A stretch of 64,000 nucleotides of DNA from assembly GCF_016924145.1 (NCBI RefSeq), contig NZ_JAFFZO010000006.1, forward strand, positions 89,159 through 153,158, written 5' to 3'. Below the pieces are notes generated by a model that saw only the letters and a list, made by a program, of their open reading frames with translations, did not search any database and was not told the DNA's origin. The translations under genes and the position numbers were made by a program. This stretch comes from Amphritea pacifica (GTDB lineage Bacteria; Pseudomonadota; Gammaproteobacteria; Pseudomonadales; Balneatricaceae). This document shows, in pieces, positions 45,699 through 56,160 of the stretch; the stretch's first letter is position 1; the number at the start of each line of letters is the position of its first letter.

Positions 45699-47789
45699 TT
45701 AGCTGAGCGCAGAGATATCTGCCACGCCCAGGAACAGGTTGCGCAGCTGATTGAGTAGAGCCAGCCGGTTGTTCCGGATAGCTTCATCATCGGCCATTAC
45801 CATCACTTCGTCAAAGAACTTATCGACTACCGGGCGCAGTTCGGCCAGCTGTTCAAGCACGGCTTTGAAGTCACCCTGAGCGATCAGCGGTTTTAGCTGG
45901 CTCTCTTTTTCAGCGATGGCAGTTGCCAGGGCTTTTTCCGCATCCTCTTGTAGCAGGTCCTCAGAGACGCTGTCGGCGACGCTGCTCTCCTGCTTGCTGA
46001 GGATGTTGGATACCCGCTTATTGGCTGCCGCCAAAGCGTCTGCTTCCTCCAGGGTGCGGAAGTGGCTGACCGCCTGTACTCGCTGGTTAAACTCCAGTGG
46101 ACGGGTTGGGCGTAGCGCATGAACGGCAAGGTAAACTTCGATTGCGACCCCTTCGTCATCATACCAGGCGCGGAACCGTTCCAGCATAAAGTCGGTTATG
46201 CGGGTCGCCAGGCCCTCTTTGGCTGGCAGGTCTGCGTAGTTGCTGGCAGAGACCTGTATCAGCTCTTCCAGATCCAGATTCAGCTGGCGCTCAACAATGA
46301 TTCGCAAGACGCCCAGCGAAGCGCGACGCAGCGCAAATGGATCTTTTGAACCGGTTGGTGGCTGATTGATACCAAACAGGCCGGTCAGTGTGTCCAGTCG
46401 GTCTGCCAGTGCAACGGCGATACCGGGTTCGCTTTGCGGCAGTTCGTCGCCGGCGAAACGGGGCATGTACTGTTCGTTCTGCGCCAGGGCGACCCCTTCA
46501 TCTTCGCCGTCATGGATGGCGTAATGATATCCCATCAGGCCCTGCAGGTCGGTAAACTCATAGACCATATCGGTCATCAGGTCGGTCTTGGCGAGCATTG
46601 CAGCGCGCTCGGCCTTATTCTGATCCTGTCCCAGTTGGGCGGCGATATGCTTTGCCAACGCGGCGACGCGCACGGCTTTATCATGCAGGGTTCCCAGTTC
46701 TTGCTGGAAGACGATCGATTTCAGATCTTCGATGCGCGACTCGAGGGTGCGTTTCTTATCGGTCTCAAAGAAGAACGCGGCATCCGCCAGACGTGGGCGG
46801 ATAACCTTTTCGTTACCGGCAATTACCTGCGCCGGATCGGTGGACTCGATATTGGCGATGGTGATGAAAAATGGCATCAACTGGCCATTGCTGTCGGTCA
46901 CATGAAAATATTTCTGATGCTCTTTCATCGATGAGATCAGCGCCTGGGATGGTACTTCCAGGAAACGGTCGTCGAAGCGTCCGGTCAGGGCGACGGGCCA
47001 TTCGTTGAGTGCGGTCACTTCGTCCAGCAGGTCATCATCGATCTGAGCGATACCATTAATAGCCGCTCCTTCCGCTTCAACCTGGGCGCGAATTTTTTCC
47101 CGCCGCTCGTCAAAGTCGGCAATCACATAGCCGACACTTTCCAGATTTTCCAGGTACTCGTTGGCCTGGTTCAGGGTGATGGCGTGGTTGTAGTGGAAGC
47201 GATGCCCGCGGGTGTCGCGGCCAGCTTTGAGTCCGAGGATTTCGCACTCAATCACTTCGTCTCCCATCAGCATAACCACCCATTTAACCGGGCGAACAAA
47301 CTCGGTGCGTGATGCTCCCCAGCGCATCCGCTTAGGAATCGGCAGTTTGCTGAGTGCGTTTTCGATAATGGCGGGCAGTTCACCGGCAATCGCTTTGGCG
47401 GACACCGACTGGCTGAAGCTCATCTTGCCGTCAATTTCCTGGAGCTGGTCTGTGGTGGTGCCGCACTTACGAGCGAACCCTTCCAGCGCTTTGGAGGGGT
47501 TGCCCTGCTCGTCAAATGCGATCCGCGCCGGTGGTCCCTGCATCATGAATGTGCTGCTGGGGACTTCATCGGCCAGGTTGCTGATCAGCAGAGCAAGGCG
47601 GCGAGGTGCGGCATAGGCGTTAACGGTGGTATCGGCAAGCAGCGTTGCGGCCTGTTTACCAAACAACTCATTGATGCCGGCCATGACTTCGCTTTCGAGT
47701 GCCTTGGACAGTGTGCTCAGGGCTTTAGGTGGCAGCTCTTCTGTACCGAGTTCAAAGAGAAAATCCTGACGGTTCACGGTATCAGTCAT
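45699..47789 (-). CDS. glyS: Glycine--tRNA ligase beta subunit
   Basis: The beta chain of the alpha2-beta2 glycyl-tRNA synthetase binds tRNA. At 696 residues it is full length: [18 protein letters not shown] at the start, [79 protein letters not shown], and the C-terminal DALR-like [20 protein letters not shown]. An additional Met at 47792 is possible. It overlaps the glyQ stop by a few bases. Confidence 0.97.
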   Translation of the reverse strand: MTDTVNRQDFLFELGTEELPPKALSTLSKALESEVMAGINELFGKQAATLLADTTVNAYAAPRRLALLISNLADEVPSSTFMMQGPPARIAFDEQGNPSKALEGFARKCGTTTDQLQEIDGKMSFSQSVSAKAIAGELPAIIENALSKLPIPKRMRWGASRTEFVRPVKWVVMLMGDEVIECEILGLKAGRDTRGHRFHYNHAITLNQANEYLENLESVGYVIADFDERREKIRAQVEAEGAAINGIAQIDDDLLDEVTALNEWPVALTGRFDDRFLEVPSQALISSMKEHQKYFHVTDSNGQLMPFFITIANIESTDPAQVIAGNEKVIRPRLADAAFFFETDKKRTLESRIEDLKSIVFQQELGTLHDKAVRVAALAKHIAAQLGQDQNKAERAAMLAKTDLMTDMVYEFTDLQGLMGYHYAIHDGEDEGVALAQNEQYMPRFAGDELPQSEPGIAVALADRLDTLTGLFGINQPPTGSKDPFALRRASLGVLRIIVERQLNLDLEELIQVSASNYADLPAKEGLATRITDFMLERFRAWYDDEGVAIEVYLAVHALRPTRPLEFNQRVQAVSHFRTLEEADALAAANKRVSNILSKQESSVADSVSEDLLQEDAEKALATAIAEKESQLKPLIAQGDFKAVLEQLAELRPVVDKFFDEVMVMADDEAIRNNRLALLNQLRNLFLGVADISALS

Positions 47790-48763
47790 CACTTGCTCTC
47801 CTCTTCGCAGGCGGCTAAAACTTCGTTGCGGATGCTCTCTTCGGCCAGTGGGAAACCGAGCCCCTTACGGGTGTTGAAATAAGCATGCGCGACCTCCCGG
47901 GCCAGGGTGCGGACGCGCAGAATGAATCTCTGGCGCTCAGTAACCGAGATCGCGTGGCGGGCATCCAGTAGGTTGAAAGTATGGGATGCTTTCAGTACCT
48001 GCTCATAGGCGGGCAGTGGCAGAGGTGTCTCCAGTGCCAGAAGCTTATTGCATTCCGCTTCGTGATGGTCGAAGTTGCGGAACAGCTGAGGGACGTCGGC
48101 GTGCTCAAAGTTGTAGGTGGACTGCTCCACTTCATTCTGGTGGAACACGTCGCCGTAGGTTACCGGGCTGCCGTCCGGGTTGTAGGTCCAGATCAGGTCG
48201 TAAACGCTCTCAACGTCCTGCAGGTACATGGCGATGCGTTCGAGGCCGTACGTGATCTCTCCGGTGACTGGGTAGCACTCAATGCCACCCGCCTGTTGGA
48301 AGTAAGTAAACTGGGTGACCTCCATGCCATTCAGCCATACCTCCCAGCCAAGACCCCATGCGCCCAGGGTGGGTGATTCCCAGTTGTCCTCTACAAAACG
48401 TACATCGTGGACATTGAGGTCCAGCCCCATGCGTTCAAGCGAGCCCAGGTAGAGCTCCTGGAAGTTATCGGGAGAGGGTTTCATCACAACCTGGAACTGG
48501 TAGTAGTGTTGCAGGCGGTTGGGGTTATCGCCATAGCGGCCATCGGTTGGCCGGCGGCTGGGTTGCACGTATGCGGAGTTCCAGTTTTCGGGACCGATTG
48601 AACGCAGAAATGTTGCTGGATGGAAGGTGCCTGCGCCCACTTCCATATCCAGTGGTTGCACTATTACACAGCCCTGCTCTGACCAATATTCTTGCAGTGC
48701 CAGGATCAGCCCTTGAAAAGTGCTGGCATCCGGTCTCGCTTTATCTGTCACTGAGATCACCAT
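47789..48763 (-). CDS. glyQ: Glycine--tRNA ligase alpha subunit
   Basis: The alpha chain carries the class II catalytic core. The 324-residue protein has [19 protein letters not shown], the motif [19 protein letters not shown] and [20 protein letters not shown], typical of GlyQ. The ATG at 48763 matches the family start better than an upstream Met at 48802; no clear ribosome site is visible for either. Its stop codon overlaps the glyS start. Confidence 0.96.
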   Translation of the reverse strand: MVISVTDKARPDASTFQGLILALQEYWSEQGCVIVQPLDMEVGAGTFHPATFLRSIGPENWNSAYVQPSRRPTDGRYGDNPNRLQHYYQFQVVMKPSPDNFQELYLGSLERMGLDLNVHDVRFVEDNWESPTLGAWGLGWEVWLNGMEVTQFTYFQQAGGIECYPVTGEITYGLERIAMYLQDVESVYDLIWTYNPDGSPVTYGDVFHQNEVEQSTYNFEHADVPQLFRNFDHHEAECNKLLALETPLPLPAYEQVLKASHTFNLLDARHAISVTERQRFILRVRTLAREVAHAYFNTRKGLGFPLAEESIRNEVLAACEEESK

Positions 48764-48869
48764 TTGAATCTGTTTGTACAAAAATAGAGCGAAATTATAC
48801 ACGAATTCCAGACAGTTAGAGTGTCTGGTTGAAGGATATGGCTGGTTTTTCAGCTCCTTTTAGTGCTAT

Positions 48870-49316
48870 TTAGTAATCCTGGCACAGGTACCTGAGGATC
48901 TCGATCACCTGTTCGGTGTTTTCTGCTACCGCCATGGCGGCAGCGTCCACCTCTTTCAGCGGGTGGGTGAGTTCTTTTGCGTGCTCTACTATCAGCGATT
49001 TACCCAGTGCTGTGGCAATGCCTGCATCAAAGGCTGCGTTCCACTGTTTGTATTTTTCGCCAAAGCGGACGATAACGATATCTGCTCTGTTGAGTGCCGT
49101 CATGTGTCTTATGCTGTTCAGCCTGGCAGCTTTATGGTCCTTCCAGAACGGCTTTTCCTCTGCCCCCAGGATGCCCGCTCCGCACTCGTCGCTGCTGTCG
49201 TGGTCGGTGTTGGGTGTCAGGATCTCGATGGGCAGGTTGTGTTCTTTAGTGGCGTTTTTGATCTTTTCTCGCCAGTCTGAATGGATCTCACCCGACAGGT
49301 ATACGGTGTATTTCAT
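48870..49316 (-). CDS. ytoQ: YtoQ family protein
   Basis: The 148-residue protein matches the YtoQ family: YTVYLSGEIHSDWREKI, NTDHDSSDECGAGILG, ARLNSIRHMTALNRADIVIV, FGEKYKQWNAAFDAG. The fold resembles nucleoside 2-deoxyribosyltransferases (GEIHSDW near the N-terminus; Asp/Glu near GEKYKQWNAAFD). The biochemical function is not known to me. It is encoded between glyQ and an LpxL-type acyltransferase. Confidence 0.85.
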   Translation of the reverse strand: MKYTVYLSGEIHSDWREKIKNATKEHNLPIEILTPNTDHDSSDECGAGILGAEEKPFWKDHKAARLNSIRHMTALNRADIVIVRFGEKYKQWNAAFDAGIATALGKSLIVEHAKELTHPLKEVDAAAMAVAENTEQVIEILRYLCQDY

Positions 49317-49410
49317 CTCAGCCTCTTCGTTATGTTGGTTATATCAGGAGGCTGCATTATATAATCGCTACACTGCTTTTGGCTGCTATTCTAATTTTGC
49401 TATATGAAAG

Positions 49411-49424
49411 GTTCCACGTGAAAC
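49411..49424. promoter_or_regulatory. parS: Second parS-like site, overlapping a start codon
   Basis: GTTCCACGTGAAAC combines the two accepted parS half-sites (GTTCC and GTTTC) around CACGTG. It lies 4.4 kb from the first parS-like site and covers the GTG start of the acyltransferase gene. Confidence 0.65.
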
Positions 49425-50302
49425 ATTTGAAAGGCTGGTTGTCCGTGTCGGTTTTATGGTTGCTTGCGCTGCTGCCCCTTAAACTGGCGCAGAGGTTAGG
49501 CGCAGGGTTAGGTGCGCGGGCATATAAGAAAAAAGGCAAGAGCTACAATATCACTCAGTTGAATATCGATCTCTGCTTTCCTGAGCTGACTGCCGATCAG
49601 AAGAATGAGCTGGCAAAAGCCAGTCTGGTAGAAACCGGTAAGATGGCTGGTGAGCTGGGTATGAGCTGGCTGTGGCGGTCGGAACGGGTGATGGCTAAGG
49701 TGCGCAGCGTTCATGGCGAGGAGATCATGGCTGAAGCGCTGAGTCAGGGGCGGGGTGTGATTGTGATCGGTCCTCATCTTGGCAACTGGGAGGTGCTGGG
49801 ACTCTATCTGAGCACCCGATATAAGCTGACATCGATGTACCGCCCACCTAAGATTGAGTTAATGGGGCGTCTTATTCGTAAGAAAAGAGCCCGGCTTGGG
49901 GCTCAGCTTGCCCCGGCAAATGTTAAGGGGGTGCGCATGGCGATGAAGGCTCTGAGGGCTGGTGAGGTGTTGGGTATTCTGCCAGATCAGGAGGCTGATA
50001 GCGGTAGCGGTATCTTTGTCCCCTTCTTCGGTCAGCCGGCATATACCATGAAGCTGCTGCCGCAGCTGGCAGCACAAACTGGCGCGGTGGTAGTGTCGGC
50101 CTATGCCCGACGGCTGCCGGATGCGCAAGGCTTTGAGATCTTTTTTCATAAAGCGTCTGAGCAGATCAATGAGAAGGATCTGCAGTGCTCGGCCGCGGCG
50201 ATGAATGCCGAAGTTGAATATTGTGTGCGGCAGATACCGGAGCAGTATCAGTGGGAGTATAAGCGGTTTCAGCATCGGCCGGATGGCGGGCGGATGTATT
50301 GA
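49418..50302 (+). CDS. LpxL/HtrB-type lysophospholipid acyltransferase
   Basis: This is an inner-membrane acyltransferase of the lipid A late-acyltransferase family. The 294-residue protein starts with a hydrophobic anchor (LSVSVLWLLALLPLKLAQRL) and has the catalytic HX4E in VIGPHLGNWEVLGLY (about residues 120-125), RPPKIELMGRLIRKKRARLG, and ILPDQEADSGSGIFVPFFG. GTG at 49418 is chosen because GAAAGG lies 7 bases before it; an upstream TTG gives 13 more residues. It is followed by a bidirectional terminator before the convergent trkH gene. Lauroyl or myristoyl specificity cannot be stated. Confidence 0.9.
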   Translation: MKHLKGWLSVSVLWLLALLPLKLAQRLGAGLGARAYKKKGKSYNITQLNIDLCFPELTADQKNELAKASLVETGKMAGELGMSWLWRSERVMAKVRSVHGEEIMAEALSQGRGVIVIGPHLGNWEVLGLYLSTRYKLTSMYRPPKIELMGRLIRKKRARLGAQLAPANVKGVRMAMKALRAGEVLGILPDQEADSGSGIFVPFFGQPAYTMKLLPQLAAQTGAVVVSAYARRLPDAQGFEIFFHKASEQINEKDLQCSAAAMNAEVEYCVRQIPEQYQWEYKRFQHRPDGGRMY

Positions 50303-50342
50303 GCAGGCGGGGCGCGCTGGTGCACCTGGTGCCAGTGGAAAG

Positions 50343-50366
50343 AAAAAGGGCTTGCGCCCTTTTTTC
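50343..50366. terminator. Bidirectional terminator between the LpxL-type gene and trkH
   Basis: AAAAAGGGC / GCCCTTTTTT stem with a TTGC loop, serving both convergent genes. Confidence 0.9.
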
Positions 50367-50370
50367 TTTT

Positions 50371-51819
50371 TTAGCGTTTCCAGAATGAGGGCGTAAAGAG
50401 CACCAGCAAGGTGAATACCTCAAGCCGACCCAGCAACATGGCAAACGTCAGTACCCATTTGGCGGTACTGTTCAGGTCGCCATAATGGGTTTCTACCTCG
50501 CCAAGACCCGGGCCCAGGTTGTTGAGTGTGGCGCCCACAGCTGACCAGGCTGTTACCTGATCAAGACCGGTGCCCAGCAGAATGATCAGCATCAGAATAA
50601 AGACGATCAGATAGACAGAGAAAAAGCCCCAGACCGCTTCCAGAATCCGGTCTGAGATCGGTTCTCGGCCCAGCTTAACCGGGATGACTGCATTGGGATG
50701 GATGAGTCGTTTTATCTCACGATGGCCCTGCTTCAGGATCAGCAGGACGCGAATCACCTTCATGCCGCCGCCCGTCGACCCTGCGCAGCCACCGGCAAAT
50801 GCCGCCACAAAGAGCAGGAATGGCAGCATTACCGGCCATTGGGCAAAGTCTGCTGTGGCGAAGCCGGTGGTGGTGGCGATAGAAACAACTTCAAAAATAG
50901 CCTTGCGGATCGATTCGACAGGCGTATAGGTTTCTGTCAGCGTCAGCACTACGGCTGACAGGCTGATGATACTGAAGAGAATTATCAGATAAAATTTGAA
51001 CTCAGGGTCCTGGAAATAGTGACTGAATGTCCGCTGACGCCAGGCAAAGAAGTGCAGGCCGAAATTGATGGCAGAGATCACCATAAAGAAGGTGCAGACC
51101 GCTTCGATTAGTGGGCTGTCGAAATATCCGATGCTGGCGTCGTGGGTGGAAAAACCGCCGATAGCGACCGTGGAGAAACTGTGACCGATGGCATCGAACG
51201 GCGTCATGCCCGCAATCCAGTATCCGAGAGCGCAGGCAACCGTAAGGGACAGATAGATATACCACAGCGCCTTGGCGGTCTCGGTTATACGGGGGGTGAG
51301 TTTGCTGTCTTTTACCGGTCCGGGGGTTTCAGCGCGGTAAAGCTGCATGCCGCCGATACCGAGCATTGGCAGAATCGCCACCGCCAGGACGATGATTCCC
51401 ATACCGCCAAGCCATTGCAGCTGCTGGCGGTAGAACAGGATCGACTCTGGCAGAACGTCGATGCCGGTCATAACGGTGGCGCCGGTGGTCGTCAGTCCCG
51501 ACAGTGATTCAAAAACCGCATCAACGAAGGATAGTCCCGGGTCTTTGGACAGCATAAAGGGGATCGCCCCGAACAGCCCCAGCACGACCCAGAATAGCAC
51601 GGTGATCAGAAAGCCATCCCGGGTTCTGAGATCTTCTCTGACCCGGTAAACCGGCGACCAGATAATAAATCCGGTTAACAGTGTAATGGTGAAACCCGAA
51701 ATAAAGGCCATATGGGTGCCGTCATGGTAACCATATGAGATTGCCAGTGGCGGCAGCATGGTGATGCTGAAAATCATCAGCAGCAGGCCGAGAATCCGGA
51801 GTATTACCTTGTAATGCAT
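50371..51819 (-). CDS. trkH: Trk-type potassium uptake transmembrane protein
   Basis: This is the ion-conducting subunit of the Trk potassium transporter. The 482-residue protein has about ten membrane segments and several pore loops with selectivity-type Gly (SLSGLTTTGATVM; GFSTHDASIGY; ATTTGFATADFAQW; FAGGCAGSTGGGMKVIR). Its length matches TrkH (about 483). It follows trkA by 13 bases; together they form a K+ uptake system whose TrkA ring senses NAD(H) or ATP. Confidence 0.95.
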   Translation of the reverse strand: MHYKVILRILGLLLMIFSITMLPPLAISYGYHDGTHMAFISGFTITLLTGFIIWSPVYRVREDLRTRDGFLITVLFWVVLGLFGAIPFMLSKDPGLSFVDAVFESLSGLTTTGATVMTGIDVLPESILFYRQQLQWLGGMGIIVLAVAILPMLGIGGMQLYRAETPGPVKDSKLTPRITETAKALWYIYLSLTVACALGYWIAGMTPFDAIGHSFSTVAIGGFSTHDASIGYFDSPLIEAVCTFFMVISAINFGLHFFAWRQRTFSHYFQDPEFKFYLIILFSIISLSAVVLTLTETYTPVESIRKAIFEVVSIATTTGFATADFAQWPVMLPFLLFVAAFAGGCAGSTGGGMKVIRVLLILKQGHREIKRLIHPNAVIPVKLGREPISDRILEAVWGFFSVYLIVFILMLIILLGTGLDQVTAWSAVGATLNNLGPGLGEVETHYGDLNSTAKWVLTFAMLLGRLEVFTLLVLFTPSFWKR

Positions 51820-51832
51820 TAATGCTCTCCGA

Positions 51833-53209
51833 TCAGAAGAAGCCCAGGCCTACCTGGAACAGACGCTCCACTTCACTGATTTTCCGTTTATCGACCAGGA
51901 ACAGGATGACATGGTCGTCATTTTCCACAACGATATCATCGTGCGCAATCAGCACCTCATCCTTGCGGACAATGGCGCCAATGGTGGTGCCGGCAGGCAG
52001 ATCGATCTCTTCGATTGTTTTGCCGACCACTTTAGAGGTGCGCTTATCACCATGAGCGACCGCTTCAATGGCCTCGGCTGCGCCGCGACGCAGGGAGTGA
52101 ACCGCAGCTACGTCGCCGCGGCGAACGTGGGTCAGCAGGCTGCCGATGGTGGTTTGCTGTGGTGAAATGGCGATATCGATCACCCCGCCCTGTACCAGAT
52201 CAACATACGCGGGGTTGTTGATCAGTGTCATCACGGTGCGGGCTCCCAGCCGTTTAGCCAGCATCGAAGCCATAATGTTGGCTTCATCATCATTGGTCAG
52301 GGCGCAGAAAACATCGGTGTCTTCAATGTTCTCTTCGAGCAATAGCTCTTTATCCGATGCGCTGCCCTGCAGGACGATGGTGTTATCCAGATTCTTTGCC
52401 AGGTTGTTGCAGCGGCGGATATCCCGCTCAATGATTTTAACCTGATACTTGCTCTCGATATTCTGTGCCAGTCGGGCGCCGATATTGCCGCCGCCGGCGA
52501 TGATAACCCGCTTATAGGGACGATCCAGTCGGCGCAGCTCGCTCATGACGGCGCGGATATCTTTCTTTGCGGCAATGAAGAAAACCTCATCGTCCGCTTC
52601 AATGACGGTATCCCCTTTGGGGATGATTGGCCGGTCTTTACGGAAAATGGCCGCTACCCGGGTATCAACAGCGGGCATGTGTGAGCGCAGGTAAGATATC
52701 TCCCGGCCTACCAGGGGACCGCCGTAGTAGGCTTTAACGGCAACCAACTGGGCAATGCCGTCGGCAAAATCAAGCACCTGCAGCGCTCCGGGGTGTTCGA
52801 TCAGGCGGCGGATATGTTTGGTTACCAGCTCTTCCGGGCTGATCAGTACGTCGATGGGGATCGATTTATCGGTAAAGATCGCTTTGTCCTTCAGCAGATA
52901 GTCGTGCTCGCGCACCCGGGCGATCTTGGTTGGCGTGTTATACAGGCTCTGAGCGATCTGACAGGCGATCATATTGACTTCGTCACTGTTGGTGACGGCG
53001 ATCAGCATGTCCGCATCACGGGCGCCGGCCTGTTCAAGAATCGATGGATGGGATGCCTTACCTTCCACTGTGCGGATATCGAGGCGATCCTGTAACTCTC
53101 TCAGGCGGCCAATATTGGTATCGACAATGGTGATATCGTTGGCTTCACTGGCCAGGTTTTCTGCCAGCGTGCCGCCCACCTGCCCCGCGCCAAGAATAAT
53201 GATTTTCAT
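51833..53209 (-). CDS. trkA: Trk system potassium uptake regulatory protein
   Basis: The 458-residue cytoplasmic protein is a tandem of two RCK (Rossmann-TrkA-C) units: the first with [19 protein letters not shown], the second with [18 protein letters not shown] (about 233-250), each followed by a TrkA-C domain. It gates TrkH according to nucleotide binding. Full length. It is encoded between rsmB and trkH in the same direction. Confidence 0.96.
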   Translation of the reverse strand: MKIIILGAGQVGGTLAENLASEANDITIVDTNIGRLRELQDRLDIRTVEGKASHPSILEQAGARDADMLIAVTNSDEVNMIACQIAQSLYNTPTKIARVREHDYLLKDKAIFTDKSIPIDVLISPEELVTKHIRRLIEHPGALQVLDFADGIAQLVAVKAYYGGPLVGREISYLRSHMPAVDTRVAAIFRKDRPIIPKGDTVIEADDEVFFIAAKKDIRAVMSELRRLDRPYKRVIIAGGGNIGARLAQNIESKYQVKIIERDIRRCNNLAKNLDNTIVLQGSASDKELLLEENIEDTDVFCALTNDDEANIMASMLAKRLGARTVMTLINNPAYVDLVQGGVIDIAISPQQTTIGSLLTHVRRGDVAAVHSLRRGAAEAIEAVAHGDKRTSKVVGKTIEEIDLPAGTTIGAIVRKDEVLIAHDDIVVENDDHVILFLVDKRKISEVERLFQVGLGFF

Positions 53210-53248
53210 ATCTAATAACTCTCCGGTCAGCTGGCAGAACAGTCTGCT

Positions 53249-54547
53249 TCAGTTCTGATCCTTTAGCAATACCGCATAATAAAAGCCATCGTGTCCCTGC
53301 GGCTGAGGAAATAGCTGGCGGCCATAGGGTCGCTCAATGCCCCAGTTCGCCTCGATTGGGAGGTGGCGTGCATCTGTTTGTGTCTTGAGAAACCGTTCAA
53401 TGACCCGCTCATTCTCCTGAGGGAACACGGAGCAGGTTGCATAGACCAGCCGGCCGCCGGGTTTCAGCATCTGCCAGCAGTTATCTAATATAGCCAGTTG
53501 TAGCTCGGCAAGTGGCTTAATATCTTCATTTTGTCGCAGATGTTTTATGTCCGGGTTGCGCCGTATTACGCCCGCTGCAGAACAGGGGGCGTCTACCAGA
53601 ATTCGGTCATACTCTGCGCCATCCCACCAGGTACGGCTAGCGGCATCGGCAATGATCACTTCCGCTGAGAGGTTCAGGCGGCTGAGGTTTTCCTCAATCC
53701 GCTCTGCCCGGTTAGGCTCCAGCTCTATGGCGGTGACATGGCTGAGATCGGGTTGGTGTTCCAGAATATGGCATAGCTTGCCGCCCGGCGCTGCGCAGGC
53801 GTCCAGTACCCGCTGACCGGGTTGCAGATCCAGTAGTCCGGCACTCAGCTGTGCCGCTTCATCCTGAACGCTGGCAAAACCGTAGGCGAATCCCGGAAGC
53901 AGATTGACGTCCACCGGTGAGTCCAGTTGGATAGCTGTTGTTGAATAGAGGGTTGCTGAGGCGGCGATACCGGCATCCCGGAGCTGCTGAAGATAGTTGT
54001 CCCGGGAGGTTTTCTGCTGGTTAACCCGCAGCGTCATCGGTGGCTGCTGACTATTCTGTTCGAGTACCGCCTGCCAGTGGTCCGGCCAGTTGTGTTGCAG
54101 TTTGGCGATCATCCACTGTGGGTGGTTGTAGTGAAATTCGGGCTGTTCACTCAGTTGTTCAAACAGTGCCCCCTGCTCTCTTTGCAGGTTGCGCAACAGG
54201 GCGTTGAGCAGCCCTTTGGCCCACTCTTTATTCAGCTGGCTGGCGGCTTCAACGGTTTCGCTGATCGCGGCATGGGCGGGAACGCGCATCTCCAGCAGTT
54301 GGTAAAACCCCAGTAACACCAGGGCGTAAAGATCCTGATCCTGGGGTTTGAATGGTTTTTTCAGAAGCTGATTCGCCAGGCAGGATAGCCGTGGCAGAAA
54401 GCGCATGGTGCCATAACAGATCTGCTGTAACAGCGCCCGGTCGCTTTCCTGGCACTGCTGCAGGGCCCGGGGAAGTGCCGTGTTGAGGGACTCTTTGCGC
54501 CCGATAACCGGGCCCAGAGCGCGTGCTGCAATGGCGCGGATATTCAT
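53249..54547 (-). CDS. rsmB: 16S rRNA (cytosine(967)-C(5))-methyltransferase
   Basis: RsmB methylates C967 of 16S rRNA. The 432-residue protein has an N-terminal NusB-like helical domain (about 1-140) and a C-terminal SAM domain with VLDACAAPGGKLCHILE (motif I), VDAPCSAAGVIRRNPD (PC motif) and VYATCSVFPQENE (TC motif); both catalytic Cys are present. It overlaps fmt by 4 bases (ATGA). Confidence 0.96.
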   Translation of the reverse strand: MNIRAIAARALGPVIGRKESLNTALPRALQQCQESDRALLQQICYGTMRFLPRLSCLANQLLKKPFKPQDQDLYALVLLGFYQLLEMRVPAHAAISETVEAASQLNKEWAKGLLNALLRNLQREQGALFEQLSEQPEFHYNHPQWMIAKLQHNWPDHWQAVLEQNSQQPPMTLRVNQQKTSRDNYLQQLRDAGIAASATLYSTTAIQLDSPVDVNLLPGFAYGFASVQDEAAQLSAGLLDLQPGQRVLDACAAPGGKLCHILEHQPDLSHVTAIELEPNRAERIEENLSRLNLSAEVIIADAASRTWWDGAEYDRILVDAPCSAAGVIRRNPDIKHLRQNEDIKPLAELQLAILDNCWQMLKPGGRLVYATCSVFPQENERVIERFLKTQTDARHLPIEANWGIERPYGRQLFPQPQGHDGFYYAVLLKDQN

Positions 54548-55509
54548 TCGTGGTGGCCCAGCTCCGTACCGTCACTAAACAGTTCCCGTTTGGAGTTCAG
54601 TACTGCGCTGCTGTCCATCGCTTTGCTGCCGGGAAGTTGTATTTTAAGCAGTCTGACCGTCCCGCTGCCGCAGGCGATAATAATTGCTTTTTTATCGGTG
54701 CCGATCACAGTGCCAGGTTTTGTAGCATGCTGCTGATCGCTGGGTTCGGCGTACCAGACTCTGAGGGTTTCGCCGTTGAGCAGGGTAAATGCAACCGGCC
54801 AGGGCGAAAGTCCGCGGATCTGTCGGGCGATCTCAGTGGCGGGTTTGCTCCAGTCGATCTCCCCTTCCGCTTTTTCCAGTTTGTGGGCATAGCAGGCCAG
54901 GTTATCATCCTGAGCTTCCCGTGGGATTGACTGGTCGGAAATGGCGGGCAGGCTTTCCAACAGTGCCGCTGCACCGATGGCCGCGAGGCGGTCATGCAGC
55001 TCACCGCTGGTATCCGTGGGAGTGATCGGACAGCGCTTCTTCAGCAGCATATCACCGGTGTCCAGCCCGGCATCCATCTGCATAATGGTGACACCGGTTT
55101 CGCTGTCACCTGCCAGCAGTGCGCGATGGATCGGTGCAGCACCACGCCAGCGCGGCAGCAGTGAAGCATGGACGTTGATGCAGCCCAGTCGGGGTGCATC
55201 AAGCACCGCCTGCGGCAGCAGTAAGCCATAGGCCACCACCACCATCAGATCAGCATCCAGCGCGGCCAGTTGCTGGCGATCCTCTTGCTGCTTAAAGTTC
55301 AGTGGCTGATAGACCGGCAGGTCGTGTTCCAGAGCGACTTTTTTTACCGGGCTTGGTGTCAGCTTACGGCCGCGGCCTGCAGGCCTGTCAGGCTGGGTAT
55401 AAACACCGATCACCTGATGGCCGGCATCCAGTAGTGCCGCAAGGCTGGCGGCGGCAAAGTCCGGCGTTCCGGCAAACAGTATGCGCAGTTGTCTGGCGGT
55501 GTCTGGCAT
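54544..55509 (-). CDS. fmt: Methionyl-tRNA formyltransferase
   Basis: Fmt formylates initiator Met-tRNA. The 321-residue protein has LRILFAGTPDFAAASLAALL, the catalytic LGCINVHASLLPRWRGAAPIHRALLAGD (Asn and His), the Asp of DTGDML, and the C-terminal OB-like domain. The hallmark SLLPRWRGAAP is intact. It is encoded 3 bases after def and overlaps rsmB. Confidence 0.97.
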   Translation of the reverse strand: MPDTARQLRILFAGTPDFAAASLAALLDAGHQVIGVYTQPDRPAGRGRKLTPSPVKKVALEHDLPVYQPLNFKQQEDRQQLAALDADLMVVVAYGLLLPQAVLDAPRLGCINVHASLLPRWRGAAPIHRALLAGDSETGVTIMQMDAGLDTGDMLLKKRCPITPTDTSGELHDRLAAIGAAALLESLPAISDQSIPREAQDDNLACYAHKLEKAEGEIDWSKPATEIARQIRGLSPWPVAFTLLNGETLRVWYAEPSDQQHATKPGTVIGTDKKAIIIACGSGTVRLLKIQLPGSKAMDSSAVLNSKRELFSDGTELGHHE

Positions 55510-55512
55510 GCT

Positions 55513-56019
55513 TCAGGCCTTTTGTTTGTGCAGTTTGTCCAGTTTGCTGCGGATGCGATTACGTTTCAGTGGTGACAGGTAATCGACAAACAGCTTGCCT
55601 TCCAGGTGATCGATTTCGTGTTGAATACAGACGGCCAGCAGATCATCTGCTTCCAGAGTGTACTCTTCGCCGAACTCATTCTGTGCGGTGAGGCGGATTT
55701 TGTTGGGCCGCTCAACATCTTCATAGAACCCTGGAACGGAGAGACAGCCCTCCTGCATCCGCTCTGTTTCATCAGCAAGAACCTCAATCTGGGGATTAAT
55801 AACCACCAGAGGGCTATTTTTCTCTTCAGAGGTATCGATAGTGATGATACGCTGGTGCACATTGATCTGCGTTGCGGCCAGGCCGATGCCGGGAGCGTCA
55901 TACATGGTTTCAAACATGTCTTTGACCAGCTGGCGCAGCTCATCGTTAAATTCGGTAACCGGCTCAGCAATTGTGCGCAGGCGTGGATCTGGAAATTCAA
56001 GTATTGGAAGTAATGACAT
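55513..56019 (-). CDS. def: Peptide deformylase
   Basis: This metalloenzyme removes the N-formyl group from new proteins. At 168 residues it has all three motifs: GIGLAATQI (motif 1), EGCLSVPGF (motif 2, Cys ligand) and the zinc-binding [16 protein letters not shown] (motif 3, HEIDH). The ATG at 56019 gives the usual N-terminus ([17 protein letters not shown]); a longer upstream frame has no ribosome site. It leads the def-fmt-rsmB-trkA-trkH series and is divergent from the LysM protein. Confidence 0.97.
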   Translation of the reverse strand: MSLLPILEFPDPRLRTIAEPVTEFNDELRQLVKDMFETMYDAPGIGLAATQINVHQRIITIDTSEEKNSPLVVINPQIEVLADETERMQEGCLSVPGFYEDVERPNKIRLTAQNEFGEEYTLEADDLLAVCIQHEIDHLEGKLFVDYLSPLKRNRIRSKLDKLHKQKA

Positions 56020-56160
56020 GGCTGCTTGAGAAAGAAAAGGTTGAAAAAAATGAGCGCTAGAATCAATAATCTTCCCATTATACTGATATAGATACACAAT
56101 GTATTGCCGATACTGTTATAGACTCTCAAAAACATGGCGGTCTGAGACAAGGATTAGAAG

